Position numbers and translations under genes: made by a program
Part shown: piece after piece, positions 1 to 6,346 of the stretch
Layout: every line of letters starts with the position of its first letter
Position numbering within the stretch: position 1 is the first letter of the stretch
Notes under the pieces: model-generated
What the model was told of the DNA's origin: nothing
What the model saw: the letters and a program-made list of their open reading frames with translations, nothing else
Database searches by the model: none
From: an uncultured Aquincola sp.
Lineage (GTDB): Bacteria; Pseudomonadota; Gammaproteobacteria; Burkholderiales; Burkholderiaceae
Direction of reading: 5' to 3'
Length of the DNA stretch: 6,346 nt
Assembly (NCBI GenBank): GCA_937883885.1
Contig: CAKZXL010000787.1
Coordinates: 1 to 6,346, forward strand

Positions 1-602
1 ACTCCCCTGCCCTGAGCGATGCCCACAAGGACCTGGACGGCACCGTTCACTACTACGCCATCGACCGCGCGGTGCTGATGGCGAACTCAGGCCCGAACTT
101 CGAGGCGGCGATCGGCGGCTTCGTCGACTGCGCCCGGCTGCTGCGCGCAGTGGGCGCGCCGGCGCGGCACCAGTTTCTGGACCAGGGCGTCGAGATGAGC
201 CTGCTGGATTCGGACTGGTCGACTTCCGGGGGTGCCGCTGCCATCACGCAGCTGCTGCGAGACGCGATCGCCGCCGGCCTCGTCAGCGTCCACACGCGCC
301 TCGGCGCCCACGGGACCATCGGCGGTCTCATGCCCATCTCGGCCGCCTTCAAGATGGGCAACTGCTGCGCGGTGCAGGTGCTGCTGGAGTGCGGAGCGAG
401 TCTCGCGGACCCGCTCAAAGATTTCGGCCTCAAGGACATCCTCGAGTGCGCCAGGTCGTTCGGAAAGCCCAACAGCGAGGCGGTTGCGGCGTTCGTCACC
501 GCGAAGCTGATGCAGGAAAAGCTCGACGCCGACGCGCTCAACTGCGACTCCGGCACATCCCTGGTCGCGCAGGTTCGGGCGAGGCGCCGGGCATCCGTTT
601 GA
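1..602 (+). CDS. Ankyrin-repeat-like protein, N-terminal part (5' partial, frame broken at end)
   Basis: The reading frame is open from base 3, and the residues before the first possible start (GTG at 72) already look like real protein (HKDLDGTVHYYAIDRAVLMA). The gene therefore very probably begins outside the window. The fragment is rich in Ala and Leu and made of short helical units. The clearest ankyrin-like unit is ISAAFKMGNCCAVQVLLECG (bases about 336-395), which follows the family pattern of an AA-x-x-G turn and then VxxLLExGA. A second unit lies near CARLLRAVGAP. Ankyrin repeats are protein-binding scaffolds, and no catalytic residue or signal peptide is visible. The frame ends at TGA 600-602 after an Arg-rich tail (RARRRASV) that looks like out-of-frame reading. 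Similar protein resumes in the -1 frame just afterwards, so this is probably the first half of a gene broken by a 1-base deletion or a sequencing error. The specific function is unknown. Confidence 0.65.
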   Translation, partial: SPALSDAHKDLDGTVHYYAIDRAVLMANSGPNFEAAIGGFVDCARLLRAVGAPARHQFLDQGVEMSLLDSDWSTSGGAAAITQLLRDAIAAGLVSVHTRLGAHGTIGGLMPISAAFKMGNCCAVQVLLECGASLADPLKDFGLKDILECARSFGKPNSEAVAAFVTAKLMQEKLDADALNCDSGTSLVAQVRARRRASV

Positions 603-1543
603 GTGCAGAGGCTACCGGTGCCCATCTCAAATGTGGTAACGCAGCTCTCCTCGTGAAGGTGGCGGACGCCGGCGCGCCCACAGGGTTCGATGCACGTCGA
701 GAGCATTCCAAGGCGGAGTGGCTCGACGAACTGTTCGGCGTTCGCACCGCAACCCATAACCGACCGCACAGCATCTTCGCCACCATCTTGGAGCAGCTCC
801 CCAGCTGCTCAGCGGAGATGCTGCGCTTCGCGCTCCAGGTGGCACCGGAGCACCCGGCGCTCGCTGCGCCCGAGGTGGCACCTGCCGTCCCTGAACAATT
901 CCCTGGCAACGTGCACTACGCGCTATTGCACGTCGCCTCGAATGGGCCAGTGGGTGTAGACACGGTGTTTCAGCGGGCCAGACAGGTTCAGCAGCCTCCC
1001 AGGTCGAGGGTGCTCGACCATGTCTCCAGGGCAGCTCTTCTTTGCATGGCGGTTCTCCGCGAGCGTGGAGTACCCGTCGTCGTGCCTGAGGCGCAGGCAG
1101 TGCGAGGGAATATGGAGAGCGCTGAGCTAGACGCCATGCCCTTCGTCCTGGCCGCAGGGTTCGGCGCAGATTATGAGGTCGCTTTGGACTTGCTGCGAAC
1201 GTACCGCGCCTACTCGGGGATCGCTTTTGACGTCAACCTGCGCGAGACCCACCAGGACGGTGGCGGCTGCATGCCGCTGGATGTCGCAATCTGGGCAGGC
1301 GCATCCGGGCCGGCGGCCGCGCTCATCGAACATGGCTGCAGCCTAGATCCCGCAAGGTTGTGCACGGTATACGGCGGTGATCCAGTGCGAGCCGCACAAG
1401 AGGGCTACCGTCTGGAGACCGCGGCTGCGGTGATCGAAGCGCTCATGCGCCGCCAGATGGCCGGCGCTCCTGTCACCCTGGCAAAGGGTGCGGCTGCTGC
1501 GCGAAGGCGCCGGAGCGACCTAGGAGAGCGCCTCCTCGGTTGA
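599..1543 (+). CDS. Ankyrin-repeat-like protein, C-terminal part (probably the continuation of the preceding frame)
   Basis: This frame is -1 relative to the upstream fragment and overlaps its stop. Read from base 599 (TTG) it gives about 314 residues. Ankyrin-like units are visible: GNAALLVKVADAGAP (about 635-679), FVLAAGFGADYEVALDLL (about 1142-1195), and MPLDVAIWAGASGPAAALIE (about 1271-1330), which matches the TPLxxAxxxGxxxxxxxLIExGA pattern. The C-terminus is Ala/Arg-rich and basic. The start is unsupported. TTG 599 and GTG 653 have no Shine-Dalgarno sequence. The first ATG with an SD-like GAGGG is at 1112, inside the repeat region. A frameshifted continuation of the upstream fragment therefore explains this ORF better than an independent gene. 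It may be a pseudogene or a sequencing error. Its function is unknown beyond a likely protein-binding role. Confidence 0.6.
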   Translation: MSAEATGAHLKCGNAALLVKVADAGAPTGFDARREHSKAEWLDELFGVRTATHNRPHSIFATILEQLPSCSAEMLRFALQVAPEHPALAAPEVAPAVPEQFPGNVHYALLHVASNGPVGVDTVFQRARQVQQPPRSRVLDHVSRAALLCMAVLRERGVPVVVPEAQAVRGNMESAELDAMPFVLAAGFGADYEVALDLLRTYRAYSGIAFDVNLRETHQDGGGCMPLDVAIWAGASGPAAALIEHGCSLDPARLCTVYGGDPVRAAQEGYRLETAAAVIEALMRRQMAGAPVTLAKGAAAARRRRSDLGERLLG

Positions 1544-1584
1544 TCCAGGGCGATTGCATGTCGACCTTCCACGCGGCACACACC

Positions 1585-1608
1585 GGGCCTAGCATGGGCC
1601 CTAGCCAT
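1585..1608. repeat. Short imperfect tandem repeat / GC hairpin in the convergent gap
   Basis: Two near-copies stand head to tail: GGGCCTAGCAT (1585-1595) and GGGCCCTAGCCAT (1596-1608). They can also pair as GGGCC (1585-1589) with GGCCC (1597-1601) around a 7-base loop. The site lies 42 bases after the ankyrin-like stop codon in the 148-base gap between convergent genes, so it could help end transcription. There is no T-run, so a rho-independent terminator is not supported. I see nothing else in 1544-1691. Confidence 0.2.
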
Positions 1609-1691
1609 CGCAAGCTCAGCGCCCAGAAGAACTTCACGGCCTGCTCTCGACCGCGCGGGCCTCATGCAATCCACCGCAGCAATATCCACCT

Positions 1692-2927
1692 TCAGGAACT
1701 GACTTGTTCCTCAGTGGCCGTGTCGCGGAACCCCTGAACGTGAAGGCCGCGATGCGCCCACATTGGCCGAATCTGCGAAAGGAAAGGGTCATCGCGAAAC
1801 CTGGCAGCGATGTAATCCAGCTCTTCATTGCTGAGTCCGAGAGCGTCGGCGGCTATCTTGTCAAGCGTCGATCGTGCTTCATCAAACTCACCCTGCGCGC
1901 TTGACGCCAGCGCTGTCCGGACCGCCGCGGCCACATCGCTGACATTCGCTGGCACTGGGCAAGACGCGATGTACGCGACTGGCACCTCAGCATCGTCCGC
2001 GAGCCGTTTGCGATCGATCAAGTACCACAACACAGCCCGAAGATCAGGGTTCGGCACCGACAGCTGGAAAGAACCACCTTCACCAACAAGCCCGCTGTCT
2101 GAAATCTCGATTGAATCAGGAAGAACATCTTCGGGCTCGTGCACCGGTAGGGAGAAACCGTCCATAACCGGCGAGCCAGACGCAATCATCTGGCTGACAG
2201 ACTGGCACTGAGATGCAGCTAGCATCGCTTCGACATGCCGCCACCGGTCTGCCAAGTTGTCGTCCTTCTCGATAAGCGTCGCCGTTGCAGCCTTCAGGCT
2301 ACTGCGCAGATCATCGGTAATCTGCGCTGGCATCGGCAGCAAGGCAAGCGATTTGGGATACCAGTGGCATCCGAGGTCTTCAATGATGGTCGACCTTAGG
2401 CACGTCGCGGCAACAAACATCACCGGCCTCGCAAGTACCCAGCCGTTGAGCGGGAACTCCACGCTCAGTTGAATCAGGTTCACCTTATTGTTGAAGACCA
2501 CATCCGGGGGCACGGGAGCGATGGTGGGGAGTTCCGACATTTCCCGCGCCACAAACAGCCTCTCGTGCACAAACAGCGCGTCGTACTTGTAGGTCCGAAT
2601 TTCGGCTGGCTGCACGGTGCCGTCCCAATATGCAGCCGGCTGACCGATCAACCTTCCCGGAAAGACGTTCAGTCCTCGGTAAAACGCCCTTCCAGTTGGC
2701 GTGAACATCTTTTTGCCACTCGGCTTCATGCCCATCCCAACTAGCTTGCGAGCCTGCCAGTCGAACTGTCCAGCGCCAACTGGAATCGAAGCAGCCACGG
2801 CGCCTCGATCGACGCCCCGGACTTTTCTGTACACGGTTTGAATGTAATCCCTCAGCTTCGCGCCACCACCCAGCTTCAGGAGGATGTCAACATCTCCCCC
2901 TTGAACCTTACTTGTCATCCAGTTCAT
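1692..2927 (-). CDS. Putative DNA specificity (target-recognition) subunit of a type IIG-like restriction-modification system
   Basis: The 411-residue soluble protein has no signal peptide or membrane segment. Its likely role is to pick the DNA site for the methylase/nuclease encoded just upstream. Its order of elements resembles the C-terminal target-recognition region of Eco57I/TaqI-type enzymes: a start block KLRDYIQTV..VRGVDRG (residues about 24-42), a strand block LFVHERLFVAREM..PP.VVFNNKVNLIQL (about 118-154), and HWYPKSLALLPMP (about 188-200). The C-terminal block LGLSNEELDYIAARF (about 363-377) resembles the closing helix often seen in type IIG specificity regions. In a one-chain enzyme this region would follow the methylase directly, and here it begins where the methylase chain stops. 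The start ATG overlaps the methylase stop (ATGA), with AAGGGGG 6 bases upstream. GC content is lower than in its neighbours in sampled lines (52-62%). The assignment rests on motif order and context. A general hypothetical protein remains possible. Confidence 0.62.
   Translation of the reverse strand: MNWMTSKVQGGDVDILLKLGGGAKLRDYIQTVYRKVRGVDRGAVAASIPVGAGQFDWQARKLVGMGMKPSGKKMFTPTGRAFYRGLNVFPGRLIGQPAAYWDGTVQPAEIRTYKYDALFVHERLFVAREMSELPTIAPVPPDVVFNNKVNLIQLSVEFPLNGWVLARPVMFVAATCLRSTIIEDLGCHWYPKSLALLPMPAQITDDLRSSLKAATATLIEKDDNLADRWRHVEAMLAASQCQSVSQMIASGSPVMDGFSLPVHEPEDVLPDSIEISDSGLVGEGGSFQLSVPNPDLRAVLWYLIDRKRLADDAEVPVAYIASCPVPANVSDVAAAVRTALASSAQGEFDEARSTLDKIAADALGLSNEELDYIAARFRDDPFLSQIRPMWAHRGLHVQGFRDTATEEQVSS
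1694..1711 (-). terminator. Weak hairpin over the 3' end of the restriction-modification operon
   Basis: AGGAAC (1694-1699) pairs with GTTCCT (1706-1711) around a 6-base loop. The hairpin overlaps the last codons and stop of the 411-residue gene. It has no following T-tract on the - strand and only a 6-bp stem, so calling it a terminator is tentative. It is listed because no better candidate ends the operon. Confidence 0.15.
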
Positions 2928-5269
2928 GCTGCACCCCCTTCAGCATCCTCAACATCCGCAACCACGCCGAAATAGCTCTCAACAAGCAGGTGCTTGCGTT
3001 TGATCTGCGATGAGGTAGCTCGGTTGAGATCAATCTGGTCGGTCGCGCTGTCGTAGCACTCCGTGCCGGCAATCCGCATCGTCACCAGGTCGTCGTCCGT
3101 GGCTGGCGTGTTCTCCAACACAATGATGATGGTCTGCTTCTTCACTCCCCGGAATGTCAGCTTCCGCAGCGCTTCGAGGTCGACGAGTTCAATGATCTTG
3201 TACGCGGCCAGCACGCCTCGCAGGCCTTCCGCGTAGCCGGCTTCAAGGACAGCGATGGGGATGATGAATGCGGTCCTGCCACCTGGCTTCAACCATGTCC
3301 GCAGCGCCCGGTAGAGGAACATACAGTACAGGTCCACCTGCCCGAACATGATCCGCCCGTAGGCCTTCTTGGTCCGCTCGTCGAGCGCCAGCCGGTGCGC
3401 GCGAACATATGGGGGGTTTGCCACCACCACGTCATATTTGGCTGTCGCGATCGCCTTGAGCCTTCGGCGCACTTGCGTACCGAACGCGCCGGAGAACTTG
3501 GCGCCTCCGCTGTCCGCCTGACCGAGATCGAGTTCGCGCTCGCCCTGCGTTTCCATTGGCTGGTCGTAGGCGTCGAGTGACGTGTGCCCGCCCTCGATCA
3601 TGATGTGGGGAATCAGCGCCTTCGCGGTGTTTTTCTGCTCGTCAGGGATCAGGTAGGCAAACACATCCAGCAGTTGCCACAGCATTTGGATTTGCGACAG
3701 CACGACCGAGAACGGGTTGATGTCCAAGCCGTAGATGCGCTGCAGCACGCTTTGAACTGCTTCGACGTTCAGCGCGTTGGACGATCGAAGCCGCTCCAAC
3801 TGCTCGTGAAGGTGCTCGACCAGGAACGTTCCGGAGCCGCACGCGGGATCGAGGACCGTGTCGGCGGGCTTTGCGTTGCAACGCGCCAACATGTACCGGC
3901 AGATTTCGGGGCGCGTGTAGACCTCACCGAGGGCTCGCCGCTTGGAGACATCGAGGTACTTGTCATACACACCCGCAAGGATGTCCCCTTTGACAGTCTT
4001 GAAGTTCCAGCGTGACAGCAGCCACATCGCATGCAGCAGTGCGTCGCTCAGCGTCGGATCGTCACCTTGGACCGCCCAGTCCAAAGCCTCGGCCGAGAAC
4101 ACGCTGGAGTACAGATCGCGCGCCTTGCGGTAGACCTCGCGCAGCAGGCCCTGCGACCCGATGTTGAAGTGCTCGGCAAACTTGGAGAACTGCTCGATAC
4201 CGCCATTGCAAATGTAGCGCTTGAGCAGGCCGTGGTCCTCGGCAAAACGCACCATCAACATCCGCGACAAAATCATCGACGCAGTCTCGTAGCCGAGCGA
4301 GTCGATCGCCTTGCCGGCGGAGGTCATCTTCCCTTTCTTGTCCTTCAGGTCGGAGAGCAGCGACACCGGCTCGTCGAAGCCCATCCGGTAGGCAGTTCGG
4401 GGAAGGACAACCGTCTCAAGCTTCAGGGCCGAGACGTGCGGCTCAATCGCCAGTACGACGCGGTCGACCGCGTTTTCGTACGCCAGCAGCTCTGCGCCGT
4501 GGAGCGACGACGCTTTGGCGTAGCTGATTTGAGGCAGCGTCGCGTCTGTCCAGGTGAGTTTCCAGTCGCCCCACTGTCCCTTCAGCGCGTCGAGCGCACC
4601 GCGTGCAGTGCGAACTTGCCCTATCAGCACGTCGCGCACGACAACTTCGACTGCCTCGCGAATAGTGCTCGCCGCGACGCGGACCGCGTCGATGAACTCT
4701 CGACGCGTTGTGTCGACCACGTCGACGTAAGCAAATCCCGTGACGCCCAGCTTGAATGCTTCGATCGCCGATGAGACCCGCGCGAACTCGGAGCTGATCG
4801 GACCGAAGGCCTTGACGAACAGATCGTCCTGCGACAAGCGCGACCACGTCCAAGTAAGTCTGTTGCGAACCTCACCACCTGGATCGACCTGGTACCGGAT
4901 GACACGCTTCTGGTCGATCAAGTAGAAGTGTCTCGTCGTGGAGGTGATGTATTTCCACTTCTCTGCGAGCACGGCGGCTTCGGACTTGGCCAGGTGGTTG
5001 CCGCGTTTGACCTCGATCGACGCGAACACGTGGGAGGCCGTCACCATCGGCTTGCCCTTGTCACCCATTAGGTACAGGGTCAGGTCCGGCGCACAGCGCG
5101 TCCCCGGGATGGGCGAATCGATCACGACGCTGCCGACATCGCATCGTGACGGCGACGCTGGATCGGTGAGCAGCTTCTTCAGGCTGTCGTAAAGGTTCCG
5201 CTCGGCCCCTGGAGCCTCACAGAACGCTTTGATTAGCTTTTCCAGTCGTGGATTTTTCGCAGTTGCCAT
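2924..5269 (-). CDS. N6-adenine DNA methyltransferase with N-terminal PD-(D/E)XK nuclease motif (type IIG-like restriction-modification subunit)
   Basis: The predicted 781-residue cytoplasmic enzyme would methylate adenine at N6 using S-adenosylmethionine and cut unmodified DNA. Residues are numbered from the ATG at 5269. A nuclease-like motif lies near the N-terminus: PDLTLY (Pro61-Asp62), then IEVK (Glu86, Lys88), which fits PD-x23-ExK. A helical linker covers about 150-430. The methylase follows: LGEVYTRPEI (447-456, pre-motif I/X region), DPACGSGTFL (474-483, SAM-binding motif I), GLDINP (514-519, motif II) and NPPY (618-621, catalytic motif IV of N6-adenine enzymes). Later strands include LKPGGRTAFIIP and KKQTIIIVLEN (to about 720). 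The chain ends shortly after this, where one-chain type IIG enzymes continue into a recognition domain. That part appears to be the next gene. An ATG at 5290 would add 7 residues but has no Shine-Dalgarno sequence, so 5269 is preferred. The methylase call is firm; nuclease activity is inferred from the motif. Confidence 0.9.
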   Translation of the reverse strand: MATAKNPRLEKLIKAFCEAPGAERNLYDSLKKLLTDPASPSRCDVGSVVIDSPIPGTRCAPDLTLYLMGDKGKPMVTASHVFASIEVKRGNHLAKSEAAVLAEKWKYITSTTRHFYLIDQKRVIRYQVDPGGEVRNRLTWTWSRLSQDDLFVKAFGPISSEFARVSSAIEAFKLGVTGFAYVDVVDTTRREFIDAVRVAASTIREAVEVVVRDVLIGQVRTARGALDALKGQWGDWKLTWTDATLPQISYAKASSLHGAELLAYENAVDRVVLAIEPHVSALKLETVVLPRTAYRMGFDEPVSLLSDLKDKKGKMTSAGKAIDSLGYETASMILSRMLMVRFAEDHGLLKRYICNGGIEQFSKFAEHFNIGSQGLLREVYRKARDLYSSVFSAEALDWAVQGDDPTLSDALLHAMWLLSRWNFKTVKGDILAGVYDKYLDVSKRRALGEVYTRPEICRYMLARCNAKPADTVLDPACGSGTFLVEHLHEQLERLRSSNALNVEAVQSVLQRIYGLDINPFSVVLSQIQMLWQLLDVFAYLIPDEQKNTAKALIPHIMIEGGHTSLDAYDQPMETQGERELDLGQADSGGAKFSGAFGTQVRRRLKAIATAKYDVVVANPPYVRAHRLALDERTKKAYGRIMFGQVDLYCMFLYRALRTWLKPGGRTAFIIPIAVLEAGYAEGLRGVLAAYKIIELVDLEALRKLTFRGVKKQTIIIVLENTPATDDDLVTMRIAGTECYDSATDQIDLNRATSSQIKRKHLLVESYFGVVADVEDAEGGAA
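2934..2940 (-). promoter_or_regulatory. Ribosome binding site for the specificity gene
   Basis: AAGGGGG on the - strand lies 6 bases before the ATG at 2927, inside the last codons of the methylase. Together with the ATGA overlap it supports this start. It also indicates that the two proteins are made from one transcript with coupled translation. Confidence 0.6.
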
Positions 5270-5281
5270 TCCTTCTTCCCC
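5270..5281 (-). promoter_or_regulatory. Ribosome binding site deciding the methylase start
   Basis: The - strand reads GGGGAAGAAGGA directly before the ATG at 5269. The GGGGA part sits 7 bases from the start codon, a usual spacing. The alternative ATG at 5290 is preceded by CCCCCTGCTAGC, which has no ribosome-binding character. Confidence 0.55.
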
Positions 5282-5358
5282 TGCAGCCATGCTAGCAGGG
5301 GGTTACAAACGATCTCACGAAGCGCAGCTCCGCCACAGCGTCGGATCGCGGCATATGC

Positions 5359-5372
5359 GCCCACGCGTGGGC
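5359..5372. promoter_or_regulatory. Perfect 14-bp palindrome, candidate operator
   Basis: GCCCACGCGTGGGC is a perfect inverted repeat 90 bases upstream of the methylase start. It abuts a second, 8-bp palindrome, GCATATGC (5351-5358). A position upstream of a restriction-modification operon fits a binding site for a dimeric regulator. The GC-rich stem could instead fold in RNA, but there is no T-run for a terminator. No regulator gene is in the window. Confidence 0.4.
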
Positions 5373-5403
5373 ACGCGGACGACTTTCGGGTGATGTCGCT
5401 TTC

Positions 5404-5417
5404 GTTCAAGCTTGAAC
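5404..5417. promoter_or_regulatory. Second perfect 14-bp palindrome, candidate operator
   Basis: GTTCAAGCTTGAAC is a perfect inverted repeat about 135 bases upstream of the methylase start. Its centre lies 45 bases from the centre of the palindrome at 5359-5372. The sequences differ, so they need not bind the same protein. On the - strand it includes TTGAAC, which resembles a -35 box, but no convincing -10 box follows at 16-18 bases, so I do not call a promoter. Confidence 0.4.
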
Positions 5418-5522
5418 CGGTGCGGAGCTTGGCGCCGAGCAGACGTGGGACCCTCCGCCGTAAGAGGCGACATGGCGATCGGAACGCACGCGCAAACGTC
5501 GGTCCTGCCGGAATTGGTGCGA

Positions 5523-6346
5523 TCACCAGCTAGTCTCGTCCATGAACGCCCTCATCCGCGCAGCCAGTGGCACCATAAACCCCCGCGGCAGGTAAAACGC
5601 TGCGTTACCCGCGAAAACTTGGTACGGGAAAGTCATGACCTTGGCACCCGTTTCCGGATGCACCCATCTGTGCAGCCGACTCCATACGGGGTGGCCCACG
5701 TCCTCCGCCGGCGGGTCTCGCGCCTGCATGTTCAGTTCCACGCAGAGACCATCGGTTACCGGCGCGCCGAGCGCTGAACCGACGAATGTCAGCTCAGGCG
5801 CCGGCTGGAGTCGCAGAACCATCTCTAGCGTCGAGGTCGCCACGTTGCGGAGCATCTGCTGCGCCGGAGTGAGGTTCGCTCCCTGGAGGGCGCCAAATTT
5901 GTCGCCGGTCGAGTGGAACGGGATCAAGTCGACGTTGCCGACGCCTGATGCAAGACCGCCGGCCTGCGCCCAAGCCCACCGCAGCCGGGGAGCGAGCATG
6001 GGTCCGCCTTCAGGAGGGGCTCCTTCTCGTACCAAATGCGCCAACAGCAGCGCGCGCGACCACCAACGGTTCCCACCGACCTCCCGGCGAAAGACGGTGA
6101 AGAAGTTGCTGCAGAACTCAAGGTTGTTCTCGATGCTTCCTCGACGAAAGCCGTCCTCAGCAGCATTGGCCTCAGGACTCCACCCCGGGTTCGCCGACAC
6201 GAAAAGGATGCCGCTCGCGTCGCCGACCGAGGTCGTCATGATGTGAGGGCGGAACTGACCATCTCCTGCCAAGCCCAAGTCCTGGTTGAGCTCGCCGACG
6301 GCCTGGGCCACCTCGGCGGTTCGATTCCAAATCCAGTCGGCATGCG
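5523..6346 (-). CDS. Hypothetical protein, 5' partial; possible uracil-DNA-glycosylase-like fold
   Basis: I do not recognise this family. A GTG at 6311 could start a 262-residue protein. However, the frame stays open to the window edge and the added residues (HADWIWNRTAE) look like real protein, so the gene probably begins beyond 6346. It is a soluble protein, Trp- and Phe-rich, with no signal peptide or membrane segment. Counting from the GTG, the notable blocks are ILFVSANPGWSPEANAAE (35-52), NVDLIPFHST (126-135), LTFVGSALG (174-182) and VMTFPYQVFAGN (225-236). A strand ending in NPG, then a strand with N, then a strand with a small G-rich turn, is the order seen in uracil-DNA glycosylase relatives. 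The typical final HPS motif is absent, so this is only a hint. The gene lies 232 bases upstream of the methylase ATG at 5290 and in the same orientation, with no clear terminator between them. Confidence 0.6.
   Translation of the reverse strand, partial: HADWIWNRTAEVAQAVGELNQDLGLAGDGQFRPHIMTTSVGDASGILFVSANPGWSPEANAAEDGFRRGSIENNLEFCSNFFTVFRREVGGNRWWSRALLLAHLVREGAPPEGGPMLAPRLRWAWAQAGGLASGVGNVDLIPFHSTGDKFGALQGANLTPAQQMLRNVATSTLEMVLRLQPAPELTFVGSALGAPVTDGLCVELNMQARDPPAEDVGHPVWSRLHRWVHPETGAKVMTFPYQVFAGNAAFYLPRGFMVPLAARMRAFMDETSW

Noticed and set aside
540..602. Possible programmed -1 frameshift joining the two ankyrin-like frames
   Set aside because: There is no slippery heptamer and no obvious downstream stimulatory hairpin. 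A mutation or read error is simpler.
53..769. 238-codon open frame on the - strand
   Set aside because: It is antisense to the ankyrin-like gene, and its Ser/Ala/Arg-rich product has no domain pattern.
4031..4774. 247-codon open frame on the + strand
   Set aside because: It lies opposite the methylase, whose motifs are clear. The product looks like an antisense shadow, as expected in GC-rich coding DNA.
5233..5526. 97-codon open frame on the - strand starting with GTG in a GTGA overlap with the preceding gene's stop
   Set aside because: The product is Arg-rich and low in recognisable structure. It runs into the methylase start in another frame and covers the palindromes. The overlap looks accidental.
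5393..5533. 46-codon + strand ORF with a very basic product
   Set aside because: It has no ribosome binding site, its Arg-rich composition is typical of GC-rich noncoding sequence, and it runs into the antisense of the neighbouring gene.
5635..6246. 203-codon open frame on the + strand
   Set aside because: It is antisense to the 5523-6346 gene, and its Ser/Pro/Arg-rich product has no recognisable motif.
6319..6329. GGTTCGATTCC, which resembles the T-loop of a tRNA
   Set aside because: The flanking bases do not form the 5-bp T stem, no acceptor or anticodon arm is found, and the stretch lies in open coding frame on the other strand.
1..6346. CRISPR array, insertion sequence ends, integrase or attachment-site duplication
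   Set aside because: No regularly spaced repeats, transposase or integrase motifs, or paired long repeats were seen on reading both strands.

Overview
The window is GC-rich (about 52-77% GC in the 60-base lines I counted by hand). It carries densely packed genes of bacterial type, with Shine-Dalgarno sites and 4-base stop/start overlaps. Base composition and protein style suggest a proteobacterium, perhaps of the Burkholderiales. That placement is inference; there is no rRNA or marker gene here to fix it.

Layout. Bases 1-1543 (+ strand) hold an ankyrin-repeat-like gene that enters from the left edge. Its reading frame breaks near base 600, so it reads as two ORFs: an upstream part ending at 602 and a downstream part ending at 1543. 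Bases 1544-1691 are a short convergent intergenic gap with only weak repeats. Bases 1692-5269 (- strand) hold a two-gene operon. The upstream gene encodes a 781-residue protein joining an N-terminal PD-(D/E)XK-type nuclease motif to an N6-adenine DNA methyltransferase with all its main motifs. The downstream gene overlaps it by 4 bases (ATGA) and encodes a 411-residue protein that looks like the detached target-recognition domain. Bases 5291-5522 are a gap that probably contains the operon promoter and holds two perfect 14-bp palindromes. Bases 5523-6346 (- strand) hold an unrecognised protein that runs in from the right edge. Its order of short motifs faintly recalls the uracil-DNA glycosylase superfamily.

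How the genes work together. The best-supported system is a restriction-modification unit of type IIG / BcgI-like layout. One chain would both cut and methylate, and a separate co-translated chain would choose the DNA site. The twin palindromes upstream are good candidates for operators controlling it. The 823-base unknown gene lies upstream in the same orientation and could be an accessory or simply a neighbour. The ankyrin-like gene converges on the operon, and nothing in the sequence ties it functionally to the methylase.
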